DNA of 64,000 bases from Chrysophaeum taylorii (taxonomy: Eukaryota; Sar; Pelagophyceae; Pelagomonadales; Pelagomonadaceae): NCBI GenBank assembly GCA_029834535.1, contig JAQMWT010000671.1:310001-374000 (forward strand). The letters are read 5' to 3'. How positions within the stretch are numbered: the stretch's first letter is position 1; each line of letters opens with the position of its first letter. The notes under the pieces were generated by a model that did no database searches, had not been told where the DNA came from, and saw only the letters and a program-made list of their open reading frames with translations. This document shows, in pieces, positions 1 through 9,281 of the stretch. The translations under genes were made by a program, and so were the position numbers.

Positions 1-2
1 CC

Positions 3-881
3 CGCCACCTGTTCTTCGACCGCAAGCACAAGATCGTGTTGTGCGCGATCCCCAAGGTCGCCTGCACCGAGTTGATCAAGCTCGTCTACAGACTCTCCGG
101 CGACGGCGCGTGGCGGTCCGAGCCGCATTTCCGAAACGACGCGCCGACCCTCGACAAGCTCGGGATGCGAGAGGCCTCGGCGGTGATGAACGATCCGACG
201 TGGACCAAGGTCGTTTTTCTTAGAGATCCGTTGACGAGGCTCCTGTCGGCGTTCCTCGACAAATTTGTCGAGTCGCCGCGCCGCGGCCTCCACAGCAACT
301 ACGGGATCAGGTTGTTCGGAAGAAGAATGGACTTCCGGAGGTTTGTGGAGGCCGTTGCCTCGAATCAGACTCGACGCGACGAGCCGTACGGTCTCCACCT
401 CGGGACCAACGCGCACTGGAAGCCCCAGCGCTTTTCGTGTAGCTTGGAGAAGTTTGCGCACCACTTTCACTTCGTGGGGAGGTACGAAAACCTTAGGGAG
501 CACTCGGAGAGCCTGCTCCGAGCGCTCGGGTTATGGGAGGATGTGGGAAAGACCGGCTGGGCTCCCCCGGTCCCGAACATCTCCCGCCCGCACCGCGACT
601 CCCTCTTCGCCCGCGCGGCGGCCCACCGGACCGGCTCGGACCGACGCTTGGAAGACTACTATACCCCCGACCTCGAGCGAATGGCGAGGCAGGCCTACGC
701 GATGGACTACGACTTCCTCGACGCCCTCGGGGCCGACGACCCCTCCGCGCCCCCCGTCTCGGGAGCTGACTGGGGGCCCCGCCGCCGCCTCCTCTGCGGT
801 CTCGTCGACGATGGGACAACACCCTTTGGGCCCTACTGTACTACTACTGTGGAGGAGGAGGAGGGGGATTCGCAATCATAA
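3..881 (+). CDS. Carbohydrate sulfotransferase, 5'-partial
   Basis: The frame is already open at the first bases of the window, so the true start lies upstream; no ATG precedes the conserved core. It shows the two PAPS-binding signatures of the Sulfotransfer_2 (carbohydrate sulfotransferase) family: the 5'-phosphosulfate loop IPKVACTELIKL near the visible N-terminus, and the 3'-phosphate motif VVFLRDPLTRLLSAF about 50 residues later. The FVGRYENL block also fits the family. Such enzymes move sulfate from PAPS to sugar hydroxyls of glycans in the Golgi lumen; the N-terminal membrane anchor expected for a Golgi enzyme would lie outside the window. About 290 residues are visible, followed by a short low-complexity tail and a stop at 879-881. 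The acceptor sugar cannot be predicted. Confidence 0.82.
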   Translation, partial: RHLFFDRKHKIVLCAIPKVACTELIKLVYRLSGDGAWRSEPHFRNDAPTLDKLGMREASAVMNDPTWTKVVFLRDPLTRLLSAFLDKFVESPRRGLHSNYGIRLFGRRMDFRRFVEAVASNQTRRDEPYGLHLGTNAHWKPQRFSCSLEKFAHHFHFVGRYENLREHSESLLRALGLWEDVGKTGWAPPVPNISRPHRDSLFARAAAHRTGSDRRLEDYYTPDLERMARQAYAMDYDFLDALGADDPSAPPVSGADWGPRRRLLCGLVDDGTTPFGPYCTTTVEEEEGDSQS

Positions 882-904
882 ATTAATACATTATTAACGC
901 CAAA

Positions 905-1047
905 TTTAATAATAATAATAATAATAATAATACACATAATAATAAATAATACACATAATAATAACGTGGTGATTATTACTTATTTCTTTCTTCTTCTTTC
1001 CAACGGTCCTCAAAAAAGGCCTCGAGTAGTAGTAGTAGTAGTAGTAG
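905..1047. repeat. Trinucleotide microsatellites (AAT-type and AGT-type)
   Basis: The short spacer between the sulfotransferase stop and the PTEN start holds an AAT/TAA run at about 909-962 and a pure AGT run at about 1026-1047. The second run ends about 50 bp before the PTEN ATG, so it probably lies in its 5' UTR or core promoter. Confidence 0.9.
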
Positions 1048-1098
1048 GACATTGGCGCTTCTTCCCGCAAAAAGCCCAGCCCAAGGAGAGAGGGACAT

Positions 1099-2448
1099 AT
1101 GGGCCTCCAGGAACGCGTCCGAGCGATGGTGTCGAAGAAGAAGCGGCGATTCCAGGAGGACGGGTTTGACCTGGATTTGACGTACGTGACTCCACGGATC
1201 ATCGCGATGGGTTTTCCCGCGAGCGACTTGGAGGGGGCGTACAGAAATAGCATCGACGACGTGCAGGCCTTCTTCGACTCGCACCACGGCGGGCACTACA
1301 GATTTTACAATCTGTGTTCCGAGAGGACATACCCGTCGGACCGGTTCCACGGCCAATTTGTGCGGTTTCCATTCGACGATCACAATCCGCCTCCTCTCGG
1401 GATGTTCTATTTCTTTTGTACGGACGTTGCCGAGTACCTCGCCGAGGCCGAGGAAAACGTGGTGGCGATCCACTGCAAGGCAGGCAAGGGCAGAACGGGG
1501 GTCATGATCTCAGCGTACTTGTTGTGGGCGCGGGAGTGGCGCACGCCCCGCGAGGCTATGCAGTTTTACGGTTTCGCCCGCACGAACAACCAAAAAGGAG
1601 TCACCATTCCGAGCCAGCGGCGCTTTGTCGAATACTTCGACCTCACCCTCCGCGAGAGTGACGACGGCGAAATCCGTTCCTCCTCCGAGGCGAAGGCCGC
1701 CGCCGCTCTTCGGGACGAGCCGCTCGACGACGACGACGACGACGACGACTCCTCTTTTCCGAGGACGCCGTGTCAGCTCGAAGACTCTGATTCGGAGGAC
1801 GAGAACCATCACTTCCATTCCGTCGGCATCCTCGCGCTCCCGTCCGGGACCGAGAACGACACGGCCGCCGCCGACGCCGTTCTCGAGTTGGAGGACGTGG
1901 AGACCGTCATGGACGGCCTAGCGCACCTCTGGCCGGACGAGTCTCGGAGGCCGCACCCGCGCAAAGCCCAGCGGCGCCTCAACCACGATTGGAACCGCCA
2001 AAATAGGCTCCAGGTGCGCACGGGCCGCGGCGCCATCCCGCCCCCAAAGCTCGTCGCCCTCACAGAGCTTCGCGTCCATCGCGCCACATTTTCGCGATTT
2101 GGACACGAATACGAGCCAATATTCAAAATTACGTGCGGCGACTTCGAGTACAAATCATCGGAGTTTCTGCCGCACGCCAAGTACAAGTCCAAGCCCGAAG
2201 TGGTTGTCCCTATCCCGAGCCTCCTCCTCACCGAGGAGGTCTTCGTCGCCTTCTACACCAAAGGCGCCGTCACCGGCGCCAAGGCGAAATCTTTTTGCTT
2301 CTGGTTCCACTGCAACTACCTCGAGCACAACAGGCTCCACCTCAAAAAGCACGAGCTCGACAAGGCCTGCAAGGACAAGAAACACGCTAAGTTTGACGAG
2401 AACTTTGCGATCGAGCTCCGCTTCGTCGACGTCCCCGGGCCCTCCTGA
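1099..2448 (+). CDS. PTEN: PTEN-type phosphatidylinositol 3-phosphatase
   Basis: This is a 449-residue PTEN homologue in one uninterrupted frame. The phosphatase domain covers about residues 15-190: [14 protein letters not shown] closely matches the PTEN N-terminal core, and the P-loop [10 protein letters not shown] is present with catalytic Cys126 and Arg132. The two Lys residues in the loop are those that give PTEN its preference for PI(3,4,5)P3. A linker of about 120 residues follows, including a run of Asp at about 211-218, then a C2 domain (about 315-445) with the FCFWFHCNY and [17 protein letters not shown] blocks expected of PTEN_C2. The known role is removal of the 3-phosphate from PI(3,4,5)P3 at the plasma membrane, opposing PI3-kinase signalling. 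It is convergent with the kinase gene downstream. Confidence 0.95.
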   Translation: MGLQERVRAMVSKKKRRFQEDGFDLDLTYVTPRIIAMGFPASDLEGAYRNSIDDVQAFFDSHHGGHYRFYNLCSERTYPSDRFHGQFVRFPFDDHNPPPLGMFYFFCTDVAEYLAEAEENVVAIHCKAGKGRTGVMISAYLLWAREWRTPREAMQFYGFARTNNQKGVTIPSQRRFVEYFDLTLRESDDGEIRSSSEAKAAAALRDEPLDDDDDDDDSSFPRTPCQLEDSDSEDENHHFHSVGILALPSGTENDTAAADAVLELEDVETVMDGLAHLWPDESRRPHPRKAQRRLNHDWNRQNRLQVRTGRGAIPPPKLVALTELRVHRATFSRFGHEYEPIFKITCGDFEYKSSEFLPHAKYKSKPEVVVPIPSLLLTEEVFVAFYTKGAVTGAKAKSFCFWFHCNYLEHNRLHLKKHELDKACKDKKHAKFDENFAIELRFVDVPGPS

Positions 2449-2887
2449 CGACTGCGACCGACGTCGTCCTCCGTTGGAGCCGCGTGGCTTTTTTCCTTCT
2501 ATTTGCAATTCTCGTCGTCGTGGTGGTGCTGGTTGGTGGTCTGTCCGTTCCTTTTTCTTTTCTTCCTCTTTCCTTTCCGCGGTGCAATAATTTTTTTGAT
2601 CGTGCACAATCAATCAATATCGAACGCCACACCACCATCTCTTCCGCCGCCGACGACGAGAGCAGGTTTTAACAACAACGATATAATCCCCCCCTTGGGT
2701 GGGTGGTGTGTGGGGATGTCGTTGCCCGAAGCCGGAGAAATTTCCAGCACAAGCAGCAGCAGCAGCAGCAGCAGCAGAGCTGCATCGTGTGCCGAGCACA
2801 TACTGTAACGCCTTGTTCTATCCGACCGACGACAATGTGCTGGTAATGCTGCAGCGCACGAGATTCGGTTCGGAACTTATGATCAGA
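2449..2887. other. Convergent intergenic spacer with CAG microsatellite
   Basis: This spacer lies between the 3' ends of PTEN (+) and the kinase gene (-), so it should hold both 3' UTRs. It contains a pure AGC/CAG run at about 2750-2777. I see no gene in it. Confidence 0.75.
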
Positions 2888-5425
2888 TCAAACGTGGGGG
2901 ATAATGACGTGGTCCCCGGCGTAGGCGTCCACCACCGAGGCCACATTTTCTTCTTCTTCTTCTTCTTCTTCGTTTTGGTGGTGGGGGGTTTCCGCCCGAA
3001 AGAGCTTTCGATGAGGGTGCGTCGTCGGGCGTGCGTTGTCGCGGAGGCTCGTGAAGAGGGGCGAGAGGAGGATGGCGCGCATCGTGGGTCGGCGGGCGGG
3101 GTTGAAGCGGAGCATGGCGTTGAAGGAGTGCGTGGCTCCGAGGCTGGCGATGCGGACGCGCGCGCGCTCGAGGGCGGGGTGGGACCCGGTCGCGAGGGAG
3201 AAGCGGGCCTTGTCGCGCACATAGTCGTCGCGGGCCGGGGGGTCGGCGTTGCGGAGGGAGCGCGTTTGGTGCGAGGGGTCGGCGTCGAGCGCGGCTCTCG
3301 CGAGGCGCCAGACTTCGGAGCCGTCCAAGTAGGGGTCCCCGATGTCGGGGATCCCAAAGAGAACGACAAAGCGGTAGAAGGTGTCGAAGAGCGTGCGGTC
3401 GAGGCGCTCGCCGCGGAGGATGACGTGGGCGTCGTCGTCGTCGTCGTCCGCCGGAGGACAGTCTCTGAGAATCCTCGCGAGCGCGCGAAAGGAGAGCGAC
3501 TTGGTCGCGCGTCGGAGCCAGACGGTCGAAAGGGCGGCCGCGAGCGCCGGGGGACACCTGGCGTCCTTCAACAATTCCTCGTAGGGGCTGTCGCCCGTGA
3601 AGAGGTGGAGGGCCGCGAGACCGAGGCTGAACGTGTCGGCCGAAAATGCGTGAACGTCGGCGGCGTCGCCGTGCGTCAGAAGCTCTATCGGGGCGTTCTC
3701 GATCGTGGTGAACATGGCGCCGTTCGTGTCGAGGCCGAGGGTCGCGGGGCCGAAGCATGCCGTTCCGAAGTCGGCGAGCTTGGCGCGGACGCCGTCGATC
3801 CGGAACCGCGCGTCGCCGAGCGCGAAGACGACGCCGCCGCTGCTCGCGGGCGCGGCCAGGTAGTTGAGGAGCTTGAGATCGTAGTGTCGAAAGGCGTACT
3901 CGGCGCGCGCTGCGAAGAGCGCGAAGCACATCTGAAACAGGAGGCCCGCGGCGACCTCGAGGGGAGGGACCTTGTCCGGCTGGCTCTCGACCCACGTCTG
4001 GAGATCGCCGAACGCGCACAGCTCCATGCGCGCGTAGAGGAAGCGACCCTCGGACGGCTTGGCCGTCGAGGGCCAGCCCTCTTTTGGCGGCGCGCGGTCG
4101 GTCTCGAAGGCCTCCAAGGTGGCCACGAACAGCGGCGCGCGCGCGTTGAGGGCCGTCACGAGGAAGGCCGCCTCGAGCTCTCGCGCGGCGGCCTCGGCCG
4201 CCTCGACGTCGTCGCCGAGCAGCTCGAGGTCGGCGATCGCGAGGGCCTCGTTCCCGGCGCGGTACACGCGCTTGAACGCGCCCTCGGCGAGGAATGCGCC
4301 GGTCTCGCACACCGACCGCCACGGCGACCGCCGCCGCCGCCCTTTGGTGGTGGCGTGGGGGCTGCCGCCGAACAGGGCTCGTTGGCCGACGAGGCGGGCG
4401 CGCGCGCGCGCCGCGCCGCGCGACCAGCCCCAGCACGCGGCCGCCGCGGACGCGCAGTCGCGCAGCGCGCCGAAGCCGATCGCGTGCGCCACGACGGCGG
4501 GCTCGAGGAGCGAGGGAGGGGCGCTGGGGTCGCGCACGTAGTAGAACTCGGCGCCGCCGCGCGCGAGGAACCCGCTCGGCCAAGCGGCGATCGGGCGCGA
4601 CGCGTCGACTTTGACGACGCGGACGCCCTTGCGGGTCGCGACGCGCGCCTCGTCGCCGCGCACCACCACCACCCCGCCTCCCGTGAGCGACCACCGCGTG
4701 CAGTCGACGACCACGCGACCGCGCCTCACCTCGCCCGTGAGCCACCCGCCGACGACCGCTCCCCCCGGGGCCGGACCTCGCGGCGCCGTCGTCGAATCGC
4801 GCACCGCGACAGAAGCCCTGCGCGCCGCGATCGTCCGCCGCCGACGCAGCTTGCTGCGCGGCGACGCGCTCCGTACCGCCGCGCCGGGAGACGGCGACAC
4901 CGGAACGAGCGCGGCTCGGGCGTCGCCGAGCCAGTCGTCGAGGTCCGAGAGGAGCGGCGCCACGGGTCCGAGCTTCGGCATCTCGAGGCGTGTCGACGCC
5001 GCCTCGGCGACGCACCGAAACCCGAGGGCCTCGCACCAGGCGATCGCCCGCGACCGTCGAGAACGCCGCCAACTCCGCGGCACCCGCACGACGACGTCCC
5101 TTCCAAACCCCGCGAACGAGCCCTCGCGCTCCCGCAGCGCCGCTCGAAGCCAGACCCCGTCCTCGCGCGCGCCCCGCCGAACCACGACACCCACCTCTTC
5201 GCGCCGCCGCCGCGCCGGCCCCGACCCCTGCTCCGGCGACAGGCACACCCCGCGAATCCCAGGCCCTGGCACACCCCAATCATCCTCCTCCTCCTCCCCG
5301 ACGGCCGCCAGCAGGTTCGTCACCGTGCGGAGTGGCCGCCGCGCCTCCTTCTCGCCCCGCCGCGCGTACGTCCGCCCTTCGGCCCGTTGCTCCTGTTTCC
5401 CAAGCCAGGCGGCGGCGGCGGCCAT
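2888..5425 (-). CDS. Divergent protein kinase-like protein
   Basis: An 845-residue frame starting at an ATG whose complement is at 5423-5425. Residues 1-370 are Arg/Ala/Gly-rich and unrecognised. From about 375 there is a protein-kinase fold: glycine-rich loop EGAFKRVY (381-388), catalytic loop HYDLKLLN (Asp516, Asn521), metal-binding DFG at 552-554 and an APIELL block in place of APE. The usual VAIK lysine position reads Ala398 (ALAIAD), so ATP binding may be unusual or it may be a pseudokinase. The C-terminal end carries an eight-Glu run encoded by a GAA-type microsatellite. The substrate is unknown. The high GC gives long overlapping frames on the other strand, which I treat as shadows. 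An N-terminal start further in is possible, because the first 200 residues look poorly constrained. Confidence 0.78.
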   Translation of the reverse strand: MAAAAAWLGKQEQRAEGRTYARRGEKEARRPLRTVTNLLAAVGEEEEDDWGVPGPGIRGVCLSPEQGSGPARRRREEVGVVVRRGAREDGVWLRAALREREGSFAGFGRDVVVRVPRSWRRSRRSRAIAWCEALGFRCVAEAASTRLEMPKLGPVAPLLSDLDDWLGDARAALVPVSPSPGAAVRSASPRSKLRRRRTIAARRASVAVRDSTTAPRGPAPGGAVVGGWLTGEVRRGRVVVDCTRWSLTGGGVVVVRGDEARVATRKGVRVVKVDASRPIAAWPSGFLARGGAEFYYVRDPSAPPSLLEPAVVAHAIGFGALRDCASAAAACWGWSRGAARARARLVGQRALFGGSPHATTKGRRRRSPWRSVCETGAFLAEGAFKRVYRAGNEALAIADLELLGDDVEAAEAAARELEAAFLVTALNARAPLFVATLEAFETDRAPPKEGWPSTAKPSEGRFLYARMELCAFGDLQTWVESQPDKVPPLEVAAGLLFQMCFALFAARAEYAFRHYDLKLLNYLAAPASSGGVVFALGDARFRIDGVRAKLADFGTACFGPATLGLDTNGAMFTTIENAPIELLTHGDAADVHAFSADTFSLGLAALHLFTGDSPYEELLKDARCPPALAAALSTVWLRRATKSLSFRALARILRDCPPADDDDDDAHVILRGERLDRTLFDTFYRFVVLFGIPDIGDPYLDGSEVWRLARAALDADPSHQTRSLRNADPPARDDYVRDKARFSLATGSHPALERARVRIASLGATHSFNAMLRFNPARRPTMRAILLSPLFTSLRDNARPTTHPHRKLFRAETPHHQNEEEEEEEENVASVVDAYAGDHVIIPHV

Positions 5426-6240
5426 CCTTATTTATTCGCAACGGTTGTGCCGTTGAATACTGACGATGACCGTTGTCAGTTGTTTACGACGTTTTCTCGA
5501 GTCGTACGGGGCTTCGGGTTGTTGTTGAAGGGAAAAAACAAGTTCGCCTATTACCTTGGAAGTTCCCCGCCCGTGTGCGCGCACCATCGCGGCCGCCGCG
5601 TGCCTGCAAGAAGCGCGAACGATGTCATCACGAAGCAAGAAAAGTACCTCTTCGTTCATTAAGCCCTTAAGGGGGCCATCACGCCGGTACCGCGGACATG
5701 AATGAAGATCTGGCTCCGGGCCTTGACCTAATGCGAGAGAAATGCAATGGCCTGGCGCATGTCGGGTGTCGCCCCATTCCATTTACAGCGCCCCCCTACT
5801 TATTCCACCCACTTCAAAGATGAGCAGCACGCCGCGGCTCACTCTGCTACGAAGCCCGAACTCTCGACTGAGCTCGACACCACCGTGACACTGGTTCCAG
5901 CTTTGGGCAGGACCCTCGTCGATGACGCGGAGGATAGTGCCCCCACGGCCAGCGCCGCTTGCCGCTGATGTCTGCTGACTTTCAGCCCGTTGGTGGCGCT
6001 GCGAACTTTAGAGCTGGGCTTGCAAGTGACCTTCCGGCCGTCTCCAAGGTCAACAGCAGGCCACCGCTGCGGCACTCGAGGGCGAGATGTCCTAGCTCGG
6101 ACTGCCCTACATCAACTTCGACGACGCCAAGGTTGTACTCCACCGCAAGCTCGAGGAGCAGTTTGGCATAAAGCTCTAGCTGTCCCGGGTTGCAACATGT
6201 GCCATCGACGAATGCTGCATTAGAGGGTATAAAAGGGGAA
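5426..6240. other. Spacer with no recognised gene
   Basis: Upstream flank of the kinase gene. It holds only short frames on both strands, none with a domain I recognise. A stretch at about 5840-6180 looks coding-like in composition but has no consistent frame. Confidence 0.5.
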
Positions 6241-6247
6241 ATTCGCA

Positions 6248-6591
6248 CTGGTTGCTATGGAGGACGGTGCCTCATGAATCCTGAGCCTTGCGAGGGCATC
6301 CGCCCTCCCGGCGTAGGTTGGCACCTATTCGCCTCTCGGGCGGGCCGGTTGGCAGCCGGAACGTTCGCAGTGGGACGGGGTATGGCCGGGGGGCGAAGAC
6401 GGAAGGTTATCGACGAGTTGGTTGTCAGTCACATCGCGGTCTCCTCGTCGCATGGCGACAAGCTTGATGATCACTCTCCGCCGACCCACCTTTCGGCGCC
6501 CCTCGTCTACAGGCCCGTGATTCCGGACTGGCTCCTGTCGGTCCGGCCTGGCTCCCATGCTCGGGAGAGGTCTGAAGTTAGTTAGTTAGTT
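6248..6591 (+). mobile_element. TTAG-tailed non-LTR retroposon (short copy)
   Basis: A 344-bp insertion flanked by the 7-bp direct repeat ATTCGCA (6241-6247 and 6592-6598), read as a target-site duplication. It ends in GAAGTTAGTTAGTTAGTT, a TTAG-type 3' microsatellite tail. The same 3' sequence recurs at 37038-37316, 45847-46056 and, inverted, at 48992-49361, where LINE coding sequence is visible. It is therefore a 5'-truncated LINE or a SINE sharing the LINE 3' end. No Pol III A/B box pair was recognised. The frames inside it are not genes. Confidence 0.8.
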
Positions 6592-6598
6592 ATTCGCA

Positions 6599-7020
6599 AT
6601 GATCGACCACGTCGGAAATTGGAACGCCCTTTGCCCTTGATAGCGGCGAGGTACGATCGCAGGGTGGGTCCCTTCATCGCGTGAACCCCGGTGTAAGTGA
6701 GGTCCCGCGTGAGCCCCGCGGCCTTGTCAGCCGCTCAGCAGACGCCTCGCACTCCTAAATTTCCACGTCCTTAGGCCAAGATGTGCGCTTGAGGCGTGCG
6801 TCGAACATCTTTACGTGTCCGCTTCGGACGTAGGAGATACACAGCGCATCCTGCCGCGAAGACGCCAGTGGTGTCGGTACAAGCCCTGATCCTCACTCCG
6901 TAAACATGGGCGGTGCCTCAAATCATCGCTTGCTCTAGTCGACAGATGCGTTGAATGGCCGTTGAATCTGACTCATACCCAGGTAGCCATTACAATTGCA
7001 GGATATCTCTCATATTTGAA
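6599..7020. other. Spacer with no recognised gene
   Basis: No domain, repeat or RNA gene recognised between the retroposon and the Cys-rich remnant. Confidence 0.5.
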
Positions 7021-7032
7021 TGTTCCTCAATT

Positions 7033-7660
7033 ATGGCTGGTCAGAGATTCTACACGTGGTCGTGCAAGTGCGGGGACTTCAAGTGCTGCTTCGTCGGCGA
7101 GCCGCAGTGCTACCCAGACTGCTACTGCCAGGTCATAGATTGTTGTCGTCGTTGCGCGTTGGCAACAATGTAACATCAGAGCTGTATCGCGTGCGCCAAG
7201 TACTGCGACGACATAGGCGGCACGCCCGCGCTCTTGGACAATGAGCTCTGCGTCGAGAAGGCGTTGGTTGGTCTCGGACAAATATACTTCCCCCTAGACC
7301 CAGGTCGATAAGCTCTACTACATGAAGGTCAACAAGGTCGGCTGCAACTACCGCAGTTGGACAAAAGGCTGCGACACGATCTTTCAGACTGCCGGCGGCT
7401 GCAACTTCCCAGCGCCAGTCCAGCCAATCAACCGCAACGGCCTCAGGGCCCCAGATGGCTCCAGCTTCAAACCGCGCAGCGTCTACAACATCATGAAGAA
7501 GCACTCGCTCCCCGACCAGAGCAGCACAGAGTTTGCAGTCGGAATGGTCGCCATCTTCATATATCTCAAGTCCTTTGGAGATGACGGCTCGGCAAAAACA
7601 TTAAACTCATCAAGATCTTGGACGACATGGTCTCCGTCGTCTTTCCCAAAACGTGGACTG
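7033..7660 (+). pseudogene. Decayed cysteine-rich protein gene
   Basis: Three consecutive plus-strand frames read as one kind of protein, broken by at least two frame changes or stops. First is a Cys-rich block (KCGDFKCCFVGEPQCYPDC, about 7070-7130). Next is a second Cys-containing block (CIACAKYCDDIGG, about 7185-7225). Last is the block KVGCNYRSWTKGCDTIFQTAGG in the frame from about 7322, followed by PAPVQPINRNGLRAPDG. Cys pairs and aromatic spacing suggest a secreted or extracellular domain, but I do not recognise the family. Short introns instead of decay cannot be excluded, although no convincing GT-AG pair was found by eye. Confidence 0.4.
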
Positions 7661-7840
7661 ATCCTGCATAGCCACGTATATTATGGCGGGGCATTCGCCA
7701 TAAACATGTACATCATCGTCATCACTCCTGCCTACTTTTTAAACAAACGACGTCACGGTATATCCATCAACGCCCACCGAGCGACGCCGCGTGGTCGCTA
7801 CTCAGCACGGGGACCGAGCCGCGAATATACGTAACACACG

Positions 7841-7892
7841 TGAAGGAAGGAAGGAAGGAAGGAAGGAAGGAAGGAAGGAAGGAAGGAAGGAA
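7841..7892. repeat. GGAA tetranucleotide microsatellite
   Basis: About twelve tandem GGAA units, followed by imperfect GGAAT/GGAGT units to about 7915. Confidence 0.95.
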
Positions 7893-8321
7893 AGGAATGG
7901 AATGGAGTGGAGTAAGAAGGAGGGACTACACACTCCAATCCTTTTTCGGAGAGCCCCCTGGCAACCTACATATGCGGATTTCGCAGCAGCGGGAAAATCC
8001 TCGCTCGACCTGTCAGACGGTCTGATTTGAGCAAACAAAATTCTAACTGTCGGTGCAGACCAATCCAGACAGGGATAATGAAGATGTATCATACACGTGG
8101 GTTTTAGAAATATCGCCCTCGACCGGGAGAGGCGCGAGGCGATACCTCGACATTACTACGAGAGGACGTCCGTCCGTCGGCACGAAGCGATATTCTTCGT
8201 CTGAATGATCCAGTCGTCGTTTCCGGTGGTCCTCGAAATTGTGATTGTTCTTAAGTGGTTGTCATAAATGGGGATACTTACTGGTGCATTTTCTGGTTCC
8301 CCGAAGGCGGCTCATTCTTTA
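7893..8321. other. Spacer, no recognised gene
   Basis: This is the 3' flank of the small Cys-rich membrane protein gene (minus strand). Nothing is recognised beyond the end of the GGAA-derived repeat. Confidence 0.5.
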
Positions 8322-8783
8322 TCACAGGTGTGAAGCGGGAGCCTCGCTGACGACGACGGCGCTCGTCACGAAAGTGATTTCGGTTTCGTGGGTCACCGGG
8401 CGCGCCTCTGCAACGACGACCCGTCCCCGAAGTTCCGAGGGCAGGCAAATTGTCCTGTAGCAGGGAGCGTCTGGATGACAAGCACAGTAGGTAACGAGGA
8501 GTACGAGCGCGATAACGACGACGAGGCCAATGATTGCTCCGATAAGGGCATTCGCATTCGAGCCCGAATTTTTTTTGGAGGAGGAATCATCGGGGCAGTC
8601 GGTCGCGAATCGGTACCCGCAGTCGTTACAGTCGGTGCCGCAGGGGCACACCGCAAATTCGCTGCCAGTGCCTCCGTCGTGGCAGTCTCCGTCATTGGAA
8701 GAATGGCACGTTTCCGAGCAGCCCTGGGGATCGACGAGCCCAAGGCCTATCGCAAGGAGAACCACGACGGCTGCTGCGGCCAT
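8322..8783 (-). CDS. Small Cys-rich single-pass membrane protein
   Basis: A 153-residue type I membrane protein. An N-terminal signal peptide (Ala/Val/Leu-rich, residues 1-about 20) is followed by an ectodomain with nine Cys residues between 22 and 63. Its pattern, CSETCHSSNDGDCHDGG then CPCGTDCNDCG, is an acidic, probably Ca-binding Cys module that recurs in many extracellular proteins of heterokont and haptophyte algae. A short Ser/Lys/Asn linker leads to a transmembrane helix at about 80-99 (IGAIIGLVVVIALVLLVTY) and a cytosolic tail of about 50 residues with CACHPDAPC next to the membrane. Function is unknown; a cell-surface or endomembrane adaptor is plausible. It is divergently arranged with the PX gene. 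Confidence 0.75.
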   Translation of the reverse strand: MAAAAVVVLLAIGLGLVDPQGCSETCHSSNDGDCHDGGTGSEFAVCPCGTDCNDCGYRFATDCPDDSSSKKNSGSNANALIGAIIGLVVVIALVLLVTYCACHPDAPCYRTICLPSELRGRVVVAEARPVTHETEITFVTSAVVVSEAPASHL

Positions 8784-9281
8784 TCGTTAGCGGCAGCTGC
8801 TCGACGACGACGACTTTCTGGCTGCCATGAGTTGATGGCTTGCTCCAAGATGCACAAACACGAAGTTGCTTGCCCAAGAGTTTCTGTATTCATTTTATAC
8901 TGGTATTCATTGTCTGGTGACGTAGCGTGGTGTAGCGTTTCGTGCTTTGTGGGAAAGTTTGTCGCAGAGCAGCTCTGAACAAAAACAAAAACACAGACAG
9001 GTTGTTGTTGTTGTTGTTGTGGTGAAATCCATCGTCCACTCCTTGCGCGAAATAATGATGATGGCGCCGCCACGTCCTTCTGCTCCACCGACAACTGCCA
9101 GGTGCGTCGTAGGTGTGTGATCGGTGACCAGAGCGCAAGCGCACAACAACAACAACAACAACAACAACAACGGAAGAAGAAATGAACTTTTGGCCGCGGT
9201 GAAATTGATCCCGTTGGATATTCCGTTAGACTTCCGCTACGGCCGCATGCGCCGCCCTGAAGAAGAAGAAGAAGAAGAAGA
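8784..9281. promoter_or_regulatory. Divergent intergenic region with microsatellites
   Basis: A 498-bp spacer between two divergent genes, so it must hold both promoters. It carries a GTT run at about 9001-9020, a CAA run at about 9145-9171 and a GAA run at about 9260-9281 that directly abuts the ATG of the PX gene. I could not identify a TATA box or initiator with confidence. Confidence 0.55.

Noticed and set aside
2699-5662. A 987-codon plus-strand frame
   Set aside because: Opposite strand of the kinase gene; composition is Arg/Glu/Gly-rich with no domain, a GC-driven shadow.
6190-6585. A 131-codon frame in the retroposon
   Set aside because: The frame lies in the non-coding 3' part of a retroposon whose other copies do not keep it.
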